From a virus: a stretch of 36,626 bases of DNA. A model generated the notes under the pieces. It saw nothing but the letters and a program-made list of their open reading frames with translations, did not search any database and was not told the origin of the DNA. Shown piece after piece: positions 8,521-16,481 of this stretch. The number at the start of each line of letters is the position of its first letter. The first letter of the stretch is position 1. The position numbers and the translations under genes were made by a program. Location of the stretch: the IMG/VR virus record IMGVR_UViG_3300034073_004938, positions 1 to 36,626 of that record; one strand, given 5' to 3'.

Positions 8521-9165
8521 TTTGCTCGGCGATCAGTTGTTCGACGGCTTGGCGGGTGGCGGCGGCGTCGGTGAGCTGGGGTTCGGCGTCGCGGCCGAGG
8601 TCGGCGGCGTGTTCGAGGTGGCGGGCGTAGTTGGCGCAGGCGTGGGTGTCGCCGTGCTGAGCGCAGCGCAGGAGGCTGAGCCAGTCGCGTTGCCGGCGGG
8701 CGTCGCGGGCGCCGAGGGCGCGGGTGACAAGTTCGAGGCGGCCGAGGTGCCAGCCGGGGGCGTCGGCGTAGCCGGCGGCGACGCATTCGACTTCGAGCTG
8801 GAGGCCGGCGAGAAACCAGCGTTCGGGATCGGCCGGGCGGTCAGACCGCTGGCCGCCCGCATGATTTTTTTTAGGGTGGCCTCTCCCAGGACAAAGGCGG
8901 CGGCCACGTTGCGGACCTCCGCGAGGCTGCCGGCATCGAGCCCGCGCAGCAGGTGATCGGGATCGCCCTGGAGCGTGGCGGCCAGGAGCGCGGTGTCGTC
9001 CTGCTCGCGCAGAAACTGGCCGGCGAGCTCGAGCTGCTGTTTCCACGGCACGGCGTGGACACGCACGGTGCCGGGGCTGCCGTGCAGGGTGGTGATCGGC
9101 ACGTCGCGGTAACCCGCGAGGGTGTCGGCCGGGGTCAGGAGCGGGGGGCTGGGGTCGGTCTGCAT
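8453..9165 (-). CDS. tail assembly chaperone GT fusion, made by -1 frameshift
   Basis: The product shares the first 100 or so codons with the G protein. It then shifts -1 on A AAA AAA (8866-8872) into a frame reading NHAGGQRSDRP and ERWFLAGLQLEVECVAAGY to the stop at 8453. The total is about 237 residues. The shifted frame has the amino-acid balance of a real globular protein, while the zero frame turns into Pro/Ala/Thr/Ser-rich sequence after the slip. Position just before the tape measure gene, two frames and a heptameric slip site together match the lambda G/GT arrangement. An assembly error in the A8 run would give the same picture, making one ordinary gene. Confidence 0.72.
8533..9165 (-). 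CDS. tail assembly chaperone G (zero frame product)
   Basis: A 210-residue reading without frameshift. ATG 9165 is chosen because upstream codons are repeat sequence and the context CCTATG is used by several other genes here. The first 100 residues (TPADTLAGYRDVPITTLHG, WKQQLELAGQFLREQDDTALL, FVLGEATLKKIM) form the chaperone domain. The remaining residues are low-complexity because this stretch also encodes the T frame. The expected role is to coat the tape measure and recruit tail tube subunits. Confidence 0.7.
   Translation of the reverse strand: MQTDPSPPLLTPADTLAGYRDVPITTLHGSPGTVRVHAVPWKQQLELAGQFLREQDDTALLAATLQGDPDHLLRGLDAGSLAEVRNVAAAFVLGEATLKKIMRAASGLTARPIPNAGFSPASSSKSNASPPATPTPPAGTSAASNLSPAPSAPATPAGNATGSASCAALSTATPTPAPTTPATSNTPPTSAATPNPSSPTPPPPAKPSNN
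8866..8872 (-). other. programmed -1 ribosomal frameshift site (A AAA AAA)
   Basis: Read on the minus strand the zero frame is CTA AAA AAA ATC within a run of eight A. Slipping back one base gives AAA AAA AAT and enters the long open T frame. An A-rich heptamer of this kind is a known efficient slip site in bacteria. Confidence 0.72.
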
Positions 9166-9169
9166 AGGT

Positions 9170-9284
9170 CCAAGAGCGGGGAGCAGGGAGCTGTGAGCTG
9201 GGGAGCCAAAAAGCTGGGAGCGGGGAGCCAGAGGCGGGGAGCGGGAGGTTCCTTTCCCTGCTCCGTGCTCCCTGCTCCGCGCTG
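9170..9284. repeat. GGGAGCGGGGAGC-type repeat tract with inverted half
   Basis: A purine-rich tract of GGAGC units is followed by a pyrimidine-rich tract (GCTCCGTGCTCCCTGCTCC), so the transcript could fold into a hairpin. It fills the space between the tail tube stop (9285) and the G start (9165). No coding content is supported. Confidence 0.8.
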
Positions 9285-10304
9285 TCAACTGAAGGTGATG
9301 GTGAACTCGTCGCCGAGGGCGTCGTCCAATTCGGTCCGGCGAACGAGCAGGTCGACGGGCGAGGTAATCAGGCCGCCGCGGTCGGCGAAGCGTTGGCGGC
9401 TGATCATGGTCTCCAGATGGATGGCCACCTGGTTGCCGGTCTGGGCGCCCCACACGACGTCGAGCGCCTGGCTGGTCCCGGCGAGCAGCGCGGCGTAGAT
9501 GGCGTGGGTGCCTTCGACGACGGCCTCCAGGTCGAGCGAGGCGGTGGGGCTATGGTTGGTGACGATGAAACCCTTGATGCCGGTGGCGCTGGCGGCGTCG
9601 TCGCGGCGGCTCACCTGGTTCGCGGCGTCCACATTCAGGCTGGCGAGCACGTGGGTGCTGACCGCGCCCCAGGTGCAGAGCGCGGTGGCGCCGTTGTAAA
9701 CGAACAGCGGCGGCATCGTGTTCAGCCAGGTGGGATCGGCTGGGATGCTGGCGTCGCTGACCGAATAGAAGCCGGTGAAGGTCCAGTTGACCTTGCCGCT
9801 CTGGCCGACGGCGAGCGCGAGCTGGAAGGTGCCCTTGGCGCCGGTGACCTTGTGCAGCTTGCCGCCGGCGTAGAAGTGGAAGGTGACGGAGGAACCCACG
9901 CCGCCGCCGCTGGGGACGGCGCGCCGGTATTGCACCTGGCCGTCGCGCGACCCGCTGCTCACCTCGGCGGTGTAGGTCGGCTCAAAGTCGCAGGCTTGGA
10001 ACAGCGGGTTAATCTCGATGGCATTGCCCGAGGCGCCGGCCGAGATGTCGGCGTCGGTGCCGTTGGTGCGGTTGCCGCGGAGCTCCGTCTGGAAGCGGAT
10101 GACGGCGCGCGGGAAGGCGGTCTGGCCGGTGCTCCGGGCGAAGTCACCGTGGAGGATGGGCCGCTCCAGGGTGTCCACGTCGGGCTCGACCGTGACATTG
10201 CCGATGACGGCGATGTTGTTGGCGGTTTTGGTCGGGGTGGGGTCGGTCCCGTAGGAGGATTCGACTTTGGCCAGCAGCAGGCCGAGCGCGGAAAGGTATG
10301 GCAT
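9285..10304 (-). CDS. major tail tube protein
   Basis: A 339-residue protein between the tail terminator gene and the G/GT gene, the usual site of the tail tube gene. It starts MPYLSALGLLLAKVESSYGTD and has the beta-rich, Gly/Thr/Ser-rich composition of tube proteins. Tube-like segments include VTVEPDVDTLERPILHGDF and the central FQLALAVGQSGKVNWTFTGFY, comparable to the conserved core of phage tail tube families. It polymerises as stacked rings around the tape measure. Its length allows an additional C-terminal surface domain. A palindrome lies about 40 bases upstream of the start. Confidence 0.8.
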   Translation of the reverse strand: MPYLSALGLLLAKVESSYGTDPTPTKTANNIAVIGNVTVEPDVDTLERPILHGDFARSTGQTAFPRAVIRFQTELRGNRTNGTDADISAGASGNAIEINPLFQACDFEPTYTAEVSSGSRDGQVQYRRAVPSGGGVGSSVTFHFYAGGKLHKVTGAKGTFQLALAVGQSGKVNWTFTGFYSVSDASIPADPTWLNTMPPLFVYNGATALCTWGAVSTHVLASLNVDAANQVSRRDDAASATGIKGFIVTNHSPTASLDLEAVVEGTHAIYAALLAGTSQALDVVWGAQTGNQVAIHLETMISRQRFADRGGLITSPVDLLVRRTELDDALGDEFTITFS

Positions 10305-10344
10305 GTGTCCCGGTCACTCGCTCGCGTCCATCGCGGGCGATGTG

Positions 10345-10365
10345 TCGGCGCACGTTGTGCGCCGA
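10345..10365. repeat. palindrome TCGGCGCAC-3 nt-GTGCGCCGA, copy 1
   Basis: Perfect 9-bp arms with a 3-base centre, 40 bases upstream of the tail tube start. The same arms occur at 24734-24754, 37 bases upstream of the holin-like gene. It is either a regulatory dyad for late genes or a dispersed host-type repeat. Confidence 0.8.
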
Positions 10366-10419
10366 CTGGGGTCACTTTGGGAAATGACCGGGAGGGGCGG
10401 GATTGGCCGGACGGCCAAA

Positions 10420-10546
10420 AGCACGGAGCACGGAGCCCGGAGCAGGGAAAGAGGCTGGGAGCGGGGAGCTTGGAGCAGTCGGCTGGAACGGGGGGCGCTG
10501 TTTTCTTCCGGGCTCCGCGCTCCGTGCTCCGTGCTCCCTGCCGCGG
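10420..10546. repeat. long inverted GGAGC-type repeat
   Basis: AGCACGGAGCACGGAGC on the left (from about 10422) pairs with GCTCCGTGCTCCGTGCT near 10517-10535, giving a long GC-rich stem between the tail terminator stop and the tail tube gene. It could act as a transcription attenuator or an mRNA-stabilising structure. No gene is seen in 10366-10546. Confidence 0.75.
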
Positions 10547-10990
10547 CTAGTAGCCCTGGGCTACGGCCGCGCGGCGGCGGCGGTAGGCCACGCGGTAGGT
10601 CAGGAAGGTGCCCTCGGTGGCCTCGGTCTCGTCGGAGATCCACGGCTGCTCGCCTTCGTAGAGGATGCCGCCGGCGGCCAGCTCATTCAGTTGCAGGTCG
10701 GCCTCGATGGCTACCTGCACGGCTTGCACCAGGTCGGCGGCCTTGTCGAATGGGTCGCGGGCGGGACCGAACACGAGCTTGAACAGATACAGGCGCTCGC
10801 AGGTGTAGCCCTGGGAATCCTGGGCGGTGCGCTGTTCGTCGCCCGGCACGATGTGGAGCGCGGGCAACGCCTTGGCGCCGTGCGCGGCGGAATTGCGGAT
10901 CGCCAGCTCGCGGATCGTGCCGGCCGTCTTGAGCGCGGTGAGGATCGTCTCCAGGCGCGCGAGAATCTGTTTGTGGATGGAGTCGCTCAT
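10547..10990 (-). CDS. tail terminator protein
   Basis: A 147-residue protein. N-terminal helix (IHKQILARLETILTALK), then ALPALHIVPGDEQ, a central strand-rich part with RLYLFKLVFGPARDPFDKAADLVQAVQVAIEADLQLN, and FLTYRVAYR near the end. This is the fold pattern of tail terminator proteins (lambda U / SPP1 gp17-like): alpha/beta with a final strand carrying Y.V.YR. The order connector, terminator, tube supports it. It would cap the tail tube and join it to the neck. Confidence 0.75.
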   Translation of the reverse strand: MSDSIHKQILARLETILTALKTAGTIRELAIRNSAAHGAKALPALHIVPGDEQRTAQDSQGYTCERLYLFKLVFGPARDPFDKAADLVQAVQVAIEADLQLNELAAGGILYEGEQPWISDETEATEGTFLTYRVAYRRRRAAVAQGY

Positions 10991-10999
10991 GGGAAGGGC

Positions 11000-11109
11000 G
11001 GGTTAATTTGGAAGGCAGGAAGGCAGGAAGGGGGCGGAAGTAATCAGTGGTCAGTAATCAGTGAGCAGTGGCCGGTCCGTTCCTGCTTTCCGGCTTTCCA
11101 GATTCATCC
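11000..11109. repeat. GGAAGGCAGGAAGG / CAGTAATCAGTG repeat block
   Basis: TTGGAAGGCAGGAAGGCAGG (from 11008) faces its imperfect inverted complement TTCCTGCTTTCCGGCTTTCC (to about 11101). TAATCAGTGGTCAGTAATCAGTG lies in the loop, described here in pieces of two related units at 11041-11064. The same two-part block lies at 23109-23210. It separates the connector gene from the tail terminator gene. Confidence 0.8.
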
Positions 11110-11694
11110 TCACAGGACGAGCCGGCGGTAGGGCTTGAGGATTTCCTCGACGCTGGGGAGCAGGTGCAGGCCCGGGGGCAGGCTCACCGAGCCGTCGCCC
11201 GACACGCTGCTGAGGCCCAGCCGATCGCGCTGGCGATACCAGTGCGCGCACTGTTCCAGGGCGGCGTGCTCGAGGTCCTTGGGCAGGGCGGTCTGGCCGC
11301 TGCCGACCGTCGCGCCGGGCAGCACGTAACCGCCGGCAAAGGTGACACGGGCATCATCGCGGCGGGTGCCCATCGGGCCGTCCACCAGCGACAGGAGCCC
11401 GGCGGCTTCGTTGAGGCGATAGGCCACGTCGGTCTGCGTGGTCCAGGTGCTTTCACCGGCCTCGCGGAGCGCGAGCGTGGTGATCGACTCGACGGGGAAG
11501 CGGTCCAGGAGCACCTCGGTCGCGTCGCCGTCAAAGCGGTAGGTGGCGGCGGCCTGCCGGTCGAACTGGCGATTGCACAACTGCTCGGCATGGGCCGTGA
11601 AGGCGGCCAGCAAGCGGGTCAGCAGCATGTCGTCCACGCTGTCCTCGATGCCGAGGCGTTCACGGAGTTCGGTGAGGCGGGCGAGGTGGCTCAT
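11110..11694 (-). CDS. head-tail connector (gp6-like adaptor)
   Basis: A 194-residue protein. The N-terminal half is helical (LARLTELRERLGI, LLTRLLAAFTAHAEQLCNRQF) as in gp6-like connector proteins, with the familiar R.F and beta segment YRFDGDATEVLLDRFPVESIT. The C-terminal half has VTFAGGYVLPG and LPKDLEHAALEQCAHWYRQRD, matching the P..L..A....A...W..R pattern of the family. It forms the ring under the portal to which the tail attaches. The start follows the secreted-protein cassette by a few bases. Confidence 0.78.
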   Translation of the reverse strand: MSHLARLTELRERLGIEDSVDDMLLTRLLAAFTAHAEQLCNRQFDRQAAATYRFDGDATEVLLDRFPVESITTLALREAGESTWTTQTDVAYRLNEAAGLLSLVDGPMGTRRDDARVTFAGGYVLPGATVGSGQTALPKDLEHAALEQCAHWYRQRDRLGLSSVSGDGSVSLPPGLHLLPSVEEILKPYRRLVL

Positions 11695-11697
11695 GGG

Positions 11698-12060
11698 TCA
11701 GAAAATGCTTTGCGTCGGGACGGCAAGGCCATTGGTTGCGAGGAACTCAAACGGCGCGGTTGGATTTGTGAGCGGATAGTCGAATACCAGCACGTTGGTC
11801 CACGGTGGCGTGGCGGTGAGCACGTTCAGCTTCACCCGGTTGGTTTGGCTGAACCGCGCAAGACACCAATAGTGGGTCGTGTTCGTGCCGGGCGGCGTGA
11901 CAAGGCGGGCAAGGAATGTTAATTCCCCGCCGCCGTCCGTGTCGAACTGCGCTGCCGCGAGTGCGTTGGCAGACGAAACCAGCGCGGCGGGAACGATGAC
12001 CACCGTGTTGGTCTGCGCTACGGCGGCGAGCGAAAGCAGAATTGTGAGCAACGGTCTCAT
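11698..12060 (-). CDS. small predicted secreted protein
   Basis: A 120-residue protein. ATG 12060 is chosen because it overlaps the stop of the previous gene by one base and gives a signal peptide (MRPLLTILLSLAAVAQ). The mature part is Thr/Asn-rich and beta-like with two Trp residues and no recognised domain. It belongs to a cassette of four genes with lower GC than the head and tail genes around it. It may be a chaperone or partner of the tailspike-like protein. Function unknown. Confidence 0.55.
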   Translation of the reverse strand: MRPLLTILLSLAAVAQTNTVVIVPAALVSSANALAAAQFDTDGGGELTFLARLVTPPGTNTTHYWCLARFSQTNRVKLNVLTATPPWTNVLVFDYPLTNPTAPFEFLATNGLAVPTQSIF

Positions 12061-12896
12061 CAGTGGGTGATGGTGATTCCAAGGTATGCGCCAAGCGCGT
12101 CTTCCACGTCCTCGATTGTCCCTGTTGAAAGCGCGGAGTTGCACACGCCGACGGCGGCGATTTCGCCGTTGAGGTAGAATCCTGCCACTGGGGTCAGGCC
12201 GTCAGTGCCGTTGTTGTATGCGCCAAGCAGCAGTGCATAGGTGGTTTGTTGATTTCCAACGCTTTCAGCACTCGCATTAGACGCGATCTGGACTCCGTTT
12301 TTACGGATCAGCGTCCCCGATGCCCGATTTAGAACGCAGGTAAGCAACTGCCAGCCCGTGTCGGTGTCCGAGCCGGATGACGAATACACCGTTCCGCCAG
12401 AGGTCCAAAGGGTGTTGGCGGCCCCCGATTCGATAAACGCAGCCCACCGCCCTCCAGCGCTGGCAGCCAAGCTCTTGCACAGAAGCCCGGCGTTTCCAGA
12501 ATTGCGCTTGAGCGCGATAAAGATTGTCCGCGAGTTCAGCCCAAGGTCCAACACGTCGCCCGCGGTCATCCAGTCATCGCCGCCGTCGAACAGGATGGAC
12601 GCCATGCCGCTGGAAGTTGCACCCGTCTTCCAGGTCGGTTTCGCCGCGGTGGTGGACTGCGTGAAGTGACGGCTGTTTCCAGAGAGATCGGTCGCGGTGG
12701 AAATGGAGGCGCCGTCGCTGAGCGCCGGGTCTTGCTGCGGGATTATTGAAAGCTCTGCGGTGAAGTAGTCGGAGAAGTCGAAACCTGATACGGGAAGTGG
12801 CGGAGTGATTCCGCTCTGCCCCTGCTGATTCATGAAGAACCCGGCCCCGAGCGCAGTGAGCGCGGAGCACAGGAGCAGTGAAAGGAGCGTCTTCAT
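12060..12896 (-). CDS. secreted LamG / concanavalin-like protein
   Basis: A 278-residue protein with an N-terminal signal peptide (MKTLLSLLLCSALTALGA). The remainder looks like a LamG-type jelly roll: SGNSRHFTQSTTAAKPTWKTG, ASILFDGGDDWM, RTIFIALKR, LIRKNGVQIASN and FYLNGEIAAVGVCNSAL. The last two are typical of the final strands of such domains. It is likely to bind polysaccharide. The same type of domain is fused to the last tail gene (178-1275). A signal peptide on a phage structural-type protein is unusual. The product may be exported to the periplasm or cell surface. Confidence 0.65.
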   Translation of the reverse strand: MKTLLSLLLCSALTALGAGFFMNQQGQSGITPPLPVSGFDFSDYFTAELSIIPQQDPALSDGASISTATDLSGNSRHFTQSTTAAKPTWKTGATSSGMASILFDGGDDWMTAGDVLDLGLNSRTIFIALKRNSGNAGLLCKSLAASAGGRWAAFIESGAANTLWTSGGTVYSSSGSDTDTGWQLLTCVLNRASGTLIRKNGVQIASNASAESVGNQQTTYALLLGAYNNGTDGLTPVAGFYLNGEIAAVGVCNSALSTGTIEDVEDALGAYLGITITH

Positions 12897-12929
12897 CGCA
12901 TCGCGGGTGGGTCGTAGGTGGGTGGCGTC

Positions 12930-13328
12930 TTACATCCGCACGCGAGTCCACACAGCAATATCGCCAGCAGGAGTGACCACGCCCGTCTGGGGTTCAAGAG
13001 CATACAGGTTTTCATCGGAGCAGAGGCAGAGGTTTAGGGTATGGGCGGAGCGATCCACCATGCAGGAGGCTTCGCCGAAAGTGTGGCCGGCATCACGCAG
13101 GCCGGCCTTGACCAGTGCGAGGTCGGCCTCGTGCGCGGCCCAGCGGGCGAACTGTTCGCAATCGAAGGTCTCCGGGACATACTCCAGCTTCTTGCCGGCG
13201 AGGTAGCCGCCGAACTCCCGCAGCCATTCCAGCGTCGGCGCAACGTAGGCCGCGTCCATGAGCTCGATGTCGCGCACACCGAGGGCGCGCAGCTTCAAGT
13301 AGATCGTTTCGATGGAGACTGGTTTCAT
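12930..13328 (-). CDS. papain-like / agglutinin_C-like protein
   Basis: A 132-residue protein. ATG 13328 overlaps the stop of the tailspike gene (ATGA). Residues 45-60 contain FDCEQFARWAAHEA and residues about 90-112 contain HTLNLCLCSDENLYALEPQTG. The C..FA ... H.N ... EPQ order is that of small papain-like proteins seen next to phage tailspike genes and in agglutinin C-terminal domains. It could be a cysteine peptidase or a structural derivative of one. It has no signal peptide, unlike its three neighbours. If enzymatic, it is a candidate for processing the tailspike or for lysis. Confidence 0.5.
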   Translation of the reverse strand: MKPVSIETIYLKLRALGVRDIELMDAAYVAPTLEWLREFGGYLAGKKLEYVPETFDCEQFARWAAHEADLALVKAGLRDAGHTFGEASCMVDRSAHTLNLCLCSDENLYALEPQTGVVTPAGDIAVWTRVRM

Positions 13329-16300
13329 CGGTAGTAGTTCAGCGCGGTCACCGAGACGCGATTGGTCCCGCCCACCACGGCGTTGATCCACGCGATTTCG
13401 GTGTGGTTGGTGTTACCCGTGCCGCCCGAAATTGTGAGTGTCGAACCGGTCGGGCTGAAGGCATAGCTCGGCAAAGTGAACGTGCAGTTGGTCGCCGCTG
13501 GCCCGACGTGAATTGTGCCGCCGTCCTTCGCAGCAAGTCCGGTCCATGCGAGCGTCGCGTCGTTTGTGCAGGTGAGCAGGTCGCGCTGGAGTGCTCCCCT
13601 GCCCGCGGTGATTGTTACGTCGGTGCCGGAGTAGGTGAGCGTGCCGACGCCAGCGTCGATCAGTGGCGTGCCCTCGATGCTCACCACTCCGGCCGCACTT
13701 CGCGCCAGCGTCGTGTCATCGTCCTCGCCGAGTTCAATGGCTCCGGTCAGGTAAATGTCGCCGTTGGGCCTGAACGTGTGCGTTGTGGTGCCGTTGGTCT
13801 GGAATCGGACCAAGTTGTTGGCGTCCGCGCCGGTGACATCAATTCTGAAACCACTGATTCCGTTGCCAGCAATGGCACTCAGTAGCGGCGTGCTGCTGCT
13901 GATAATTGTCGACCCGCTTAGCGTCGCGGTTCCGCTCACGTTAAGCGCGGTTCCGGCCGTGATCGTTGGGATCGTCGCCGAGGTGGCTGTGATGCTGCCG
14001 TCGGAACCGAAGGTGTGGGTGGTCGTGCTGTTGGTTTGGAAACGGACTAGATTTGCCGACCCGCCAAACACGTTTACCCGAAGGCCGCTGGTGCCATTGC
14101 CCGCGATTGCCGTGATCGTTGGCGCATCGTTGGTGAGTTGGAATTCGCCGCTAAAATTGGCCGTTCCGGTTACGTCAACAAGGCCGGCGTCGGTGTCAAT
14201 GGTCATTGTCGTCGCGCCGCCGCCTAGCACGGTCCGAAGGTCGCCGTCGCCGGTCGGTGTTCCGTTGGCATTGGCGCGGAAGGTTGTTGGAGATTTCCGG
14301 CTTGAAATCATCGGATACTCCGCACCCGCCGCCGCCGAACCGACATACCACTCCGACCCGGATGAGGCGATGTCTCGGGCAGTCAGATTGCCGACTATCA
14401 GGGCGGACGTTTCCGCACCTGTCCGCAGGATGTAGTTTGTGCTCCCGGGATTGAACCCAAGGTTGTTCATGTGCAGCGAACCAACCGCCACGTCGCCATT
14501 GGGGGAGTTGACCATATAGAGGTCGCCTGTGCTGCGGTAGAGCGCCTCCAGATGCACGTCTACGAAATGAACGTAGTTGTAGGACGGGGCGTAAATAATG
14601 GAGTCCGCATCGGTTACGACATGCTCCACGTCGAGGCCAACAAAGACATGTTGCCCGTTTCCGAGCTCGATCGGGTATCCGGTCGCCGGCTGGGCGAAAA
14701 AGGTCACCGTGCCAGTCACATCAACCGGAGCAGACCGGGACGACGAGGCGTCGCAGTAAATGTCTGACCCACTGATGGCGCGGACGAAATACTTCGTGTT
14801 ATAGGCCGAGTCCAATCCCGTAACGCTGAACATCCGATTGGTCGTCAGCAGTGATGGCAATGACCCGCTGCATGTCAGGACGATGTTGGTCCCGTTGGAT
14901 AGGCTGACGTTGGTGATGGCGGCGGTGTCCAACACCGTCACGTCGGCCAGGTTCTGGATATAGACGTTGTTCCACACATTCACGGTCCCGCCGCTCAACA
15001 CGCGAAGGCCTGAATGCGAGAAGGAGCGAATGAACAGGTTATCGATGGTTCCGTTGTAGACATTGACGGCTTGCGCTCCGTAAACAGCGTCGTAAGCGCG
15101 GCGGGCGGCGACGTTGCGAACGACGAACTTGTAGATTTCACCGTCGAACTTAATCGCCGCGGAGTTGGTTTTGGTCGCGTCCTGAAATGTCTGGTAGCGG
15201 ACCTCTATATCCTCAAGCTGGACGCTCTGCCCGGTAATGACCACGGCGGGAGTATTGTCGCCCGTGCAAACGATGGACGTGCCGTTGCCTGCGCCGCTTG
15301 TTTCGAGTCCGTCGCCCTTGAGTATGATTTGGTCAGAGAGTGTAAAGCTGCCGGAGTGAAGGTAGTTGCCGCGTGGCAGGTAAAGCGTTGTGGAAACGCC
15401 TGACGTGCGGACGGAATCGGCGATCCAATCCCGTGCGGCATCCAGCGCGGCGGTGTCGTCGGTTACGCTGTCGCCCTTGGCGCCGAACCATTTGGCATTT
15501 ATGGCCTCGCCGGTAGTAACCCGCTCCCACGCATACGTTGCGTTGGCAGTCGAGGCGAAGAATGTGCCGAGGTTGGTTGTTCCGGAACTGGTCAGCACCC
15601 GGCGCACACTTCCACCGCCGCCATCACCTGCGGAATTGTAGCCCAGCACATCAACCCGCGCATAGGTTGGAACCAGCAGTGGGTCCACATCGGCCACCAG
15701 CGATGCCACGGTTGCCACCGTGCGCGGGCGGGCCGAAGCATCATTCTCGGTCGACGTGTTGCCGTTCGGCGTCAGCGCGTAACCGTAGTCCACCGTGTCC
15801 TGCAGCTCGTCGCCCGTGTCAATCACGGTGCTGCCGTAAATTGAGATGTTTGTCAGCGAGCCCGTGAGGTTCACCGCGGCGCCGTTGGTGATGTCGAGTT
15901 TGGTCGGGGCCGCGTTGGTTGCGAGCAGGGCGTCGAGGCTGCTCTTGAGGTAGACGACGGGGTCGGCGGAATCCACGTCGGTCTTCACGCCGCCGTTCTG
16001 GCTGCTGGTCGCGCTGGGGTATTGGCCGGGGTCGGCGGTGTAGACGTAGCTGAGCCCGTCGGTGGTGAGCGCGGTGACGTTGTTGGTCGTCGAGTCGTTG
16101 GGGACGGCGATGGTGAACTGGTCGCGGCCCCGGATCAGGACGGTGTAATCCCCCTGCTCCAGCGTGACGCTGAAGGTGCCGTTGGTGCCGGTGGTGACCG
16201 ACTTGGGGCCGGCGGTGATGACGATGCCGGCGTCGGCCTGGGGATTGGACAGGGGCTGGAAGACGACCGTGGTGACCAGGGCCGTGCCCGTGGTGTCCAC

Positions 16301-16426
16301 GATGGTGCCGGTGACCACGGCCGCGCGGCCGTGGAAGGCAGAAGGAAGAAGGAAGAATGCAGACAGCAACGCGGCGGCAAGGCGCGTGCGGGCGGTCTGC
16401 CAGAGGGTTGCGGGGTGTGGTTTCAT
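13325..16426 (-). CDS. large tailspike-like protein with signal peptide and pectate-lyase beta-helix
   Basis: A 1033-residue protein starting at ATG 16426. Residues 1-35 form a signal peptide whose core SAFFLLPSAF is encoded by the purine-rich repeat at 16333-16364. Residues 36-125 match the carboxypeptidase-regulatory-like beta domain (VVTGTIVDTTGTALVTTVV, GTFSVTLEQGDYTVLIRG). Residues 311-328 hold AKWFGAKGDSVTDDTAAL, the hallmark of pectate_lyase_3 type tailspike beta-helices, which extends to about residue 750. The C-terminus has two similar units of about 80 residues with AGNGTSGLRV / AGNGISGFRI and LVRFQTN..TTHTF. It is a probable receptor-binding and polysaccharide-degrading protein. 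The location between capsid and connector genes is unusual. Confidence 0.75.
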   Translation of the reverse strand: MKPHPATLWQTARTRLAAALLSAFFLLPSAFHGRAAVVTGTIVDTTGTALVTTVVFQPLSNPQADAGIVITAGPKSVTTGTNGTFSVTLEQGDYTVLIRGRDQFTIAVPNDSTTNNVTALTTDGLSYVYTADPGQYPSATSSQNGGVKTDVDSADPVVYLKSSLDALLATNAAPTKLDITNGAAVNLTGSLTNISIYGSTVIDTGDELQDTVDYGYALTPNGNTSTENDASARPRTVATVASLVADVDPLLVPTYARVDVLGYNSAGDGGGGSVRRVLTSSGTTNLGTFFASTANATYAWERVTTGEAINAKWFGAKGDSVTDDTAALDAARDWIADSVRTSGVSTTLYLPRGNYLHSGSFTLSDQIILKGDGLETSGAGNGTSIVCTGDNTPAVVITGQSVQLEDIEVRYQTFQDATKTNSAAIKFDGEIYKFVVRNVAARRAYDAVYGAQAVNVYNGTIDNLFIRSFSHSGLRVLSGGTVNVWNNVYIQNLADVTVLDTAAITNVSLSNGTNIVLTCSGSLPSLLTTNRMFSVTGLDSAYNTKYFVRAISGSDIYCDASSSRSAPVDVTGTVTFFAQPATGYPIELGNGQHVFVGLDVEHVVTDADSIIYAPSYNYVHFVDVHLEALYRSTGDLYMVNSPNGDVAVGSLHMNNLGFNPGSTNYILRTGAETSALIVGNLTARDIASSGSEWYVGSAAAGAEYPMISSRKSPTTFRANANGTPTGDGDLRTVLGGGATTMTIDTDAGLVDVTGTANFSGEFQLTNDAPTITAIAGNGTSGLRVNVFGGSANLVRFQTNSTTTHTFGSDGSITATSATIPTITAGTALNVSGTATLSGSTIISSSTPLLSAIAGNGISGFRIDVTGADANNLVRFQTNGTTTHTFRPNGDIYLTGAIELGEDDDTTLARSAAGVVSIEGTPLIDAGVGTLTYSGTDVTITAGRGALQRDLLTCTNDATLAWTGLAAKDGGTIHVGPAATNCTFTLPSYAFSPTGSTLTISGGTGNTNHTEIAWINAVVGGTNRVSVTALNYYR
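13785..14115. repeat. diverged tandem repeat within the tailspike gene
   Basis: Two segments about 235 bp apart encode similar units: GNGISGFRIDV with LVRFQTNGTTTHTF, and GNGTSGLRVNV with LVRFQTNSTTTHTF. At DNA level GTCTGGAATCGGACCAA and GTTTGGAAACGGACTAG mark the two copies. It is a duplicated fibre module. Confidence 0.7.
16333..16364. repeat. GAAGGCAGAAGG-type repeat encoding part of a signal peptide
   Basis: Purine-rich repeat of the same family as 6196-6228. On the minus strand it codes SAFFLLPSAF, the hydrophobic core of the tailspike signal peptide. Confidence 0.75.
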
Positions 16427-16432
16427 CGGGGC

Positions 16433-16468
16433 CTTCTTCATTCTGCCTTCTGCCTTCATCATTCTGCG
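16433..16468. repeat. inverted copy of the GAAGGCAGAAGG-type repeat
   Basis: TTCTTCATTCTGCCTTCTGC and following bases lie just upstream of the tailspike start in the opposite orientation to the copy at 16333-16364, so the two could pair in the mRNA around the start codon. Confidence 0.75.
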
Positions 16469-16481
16469 GGCGGTCCCTGTG

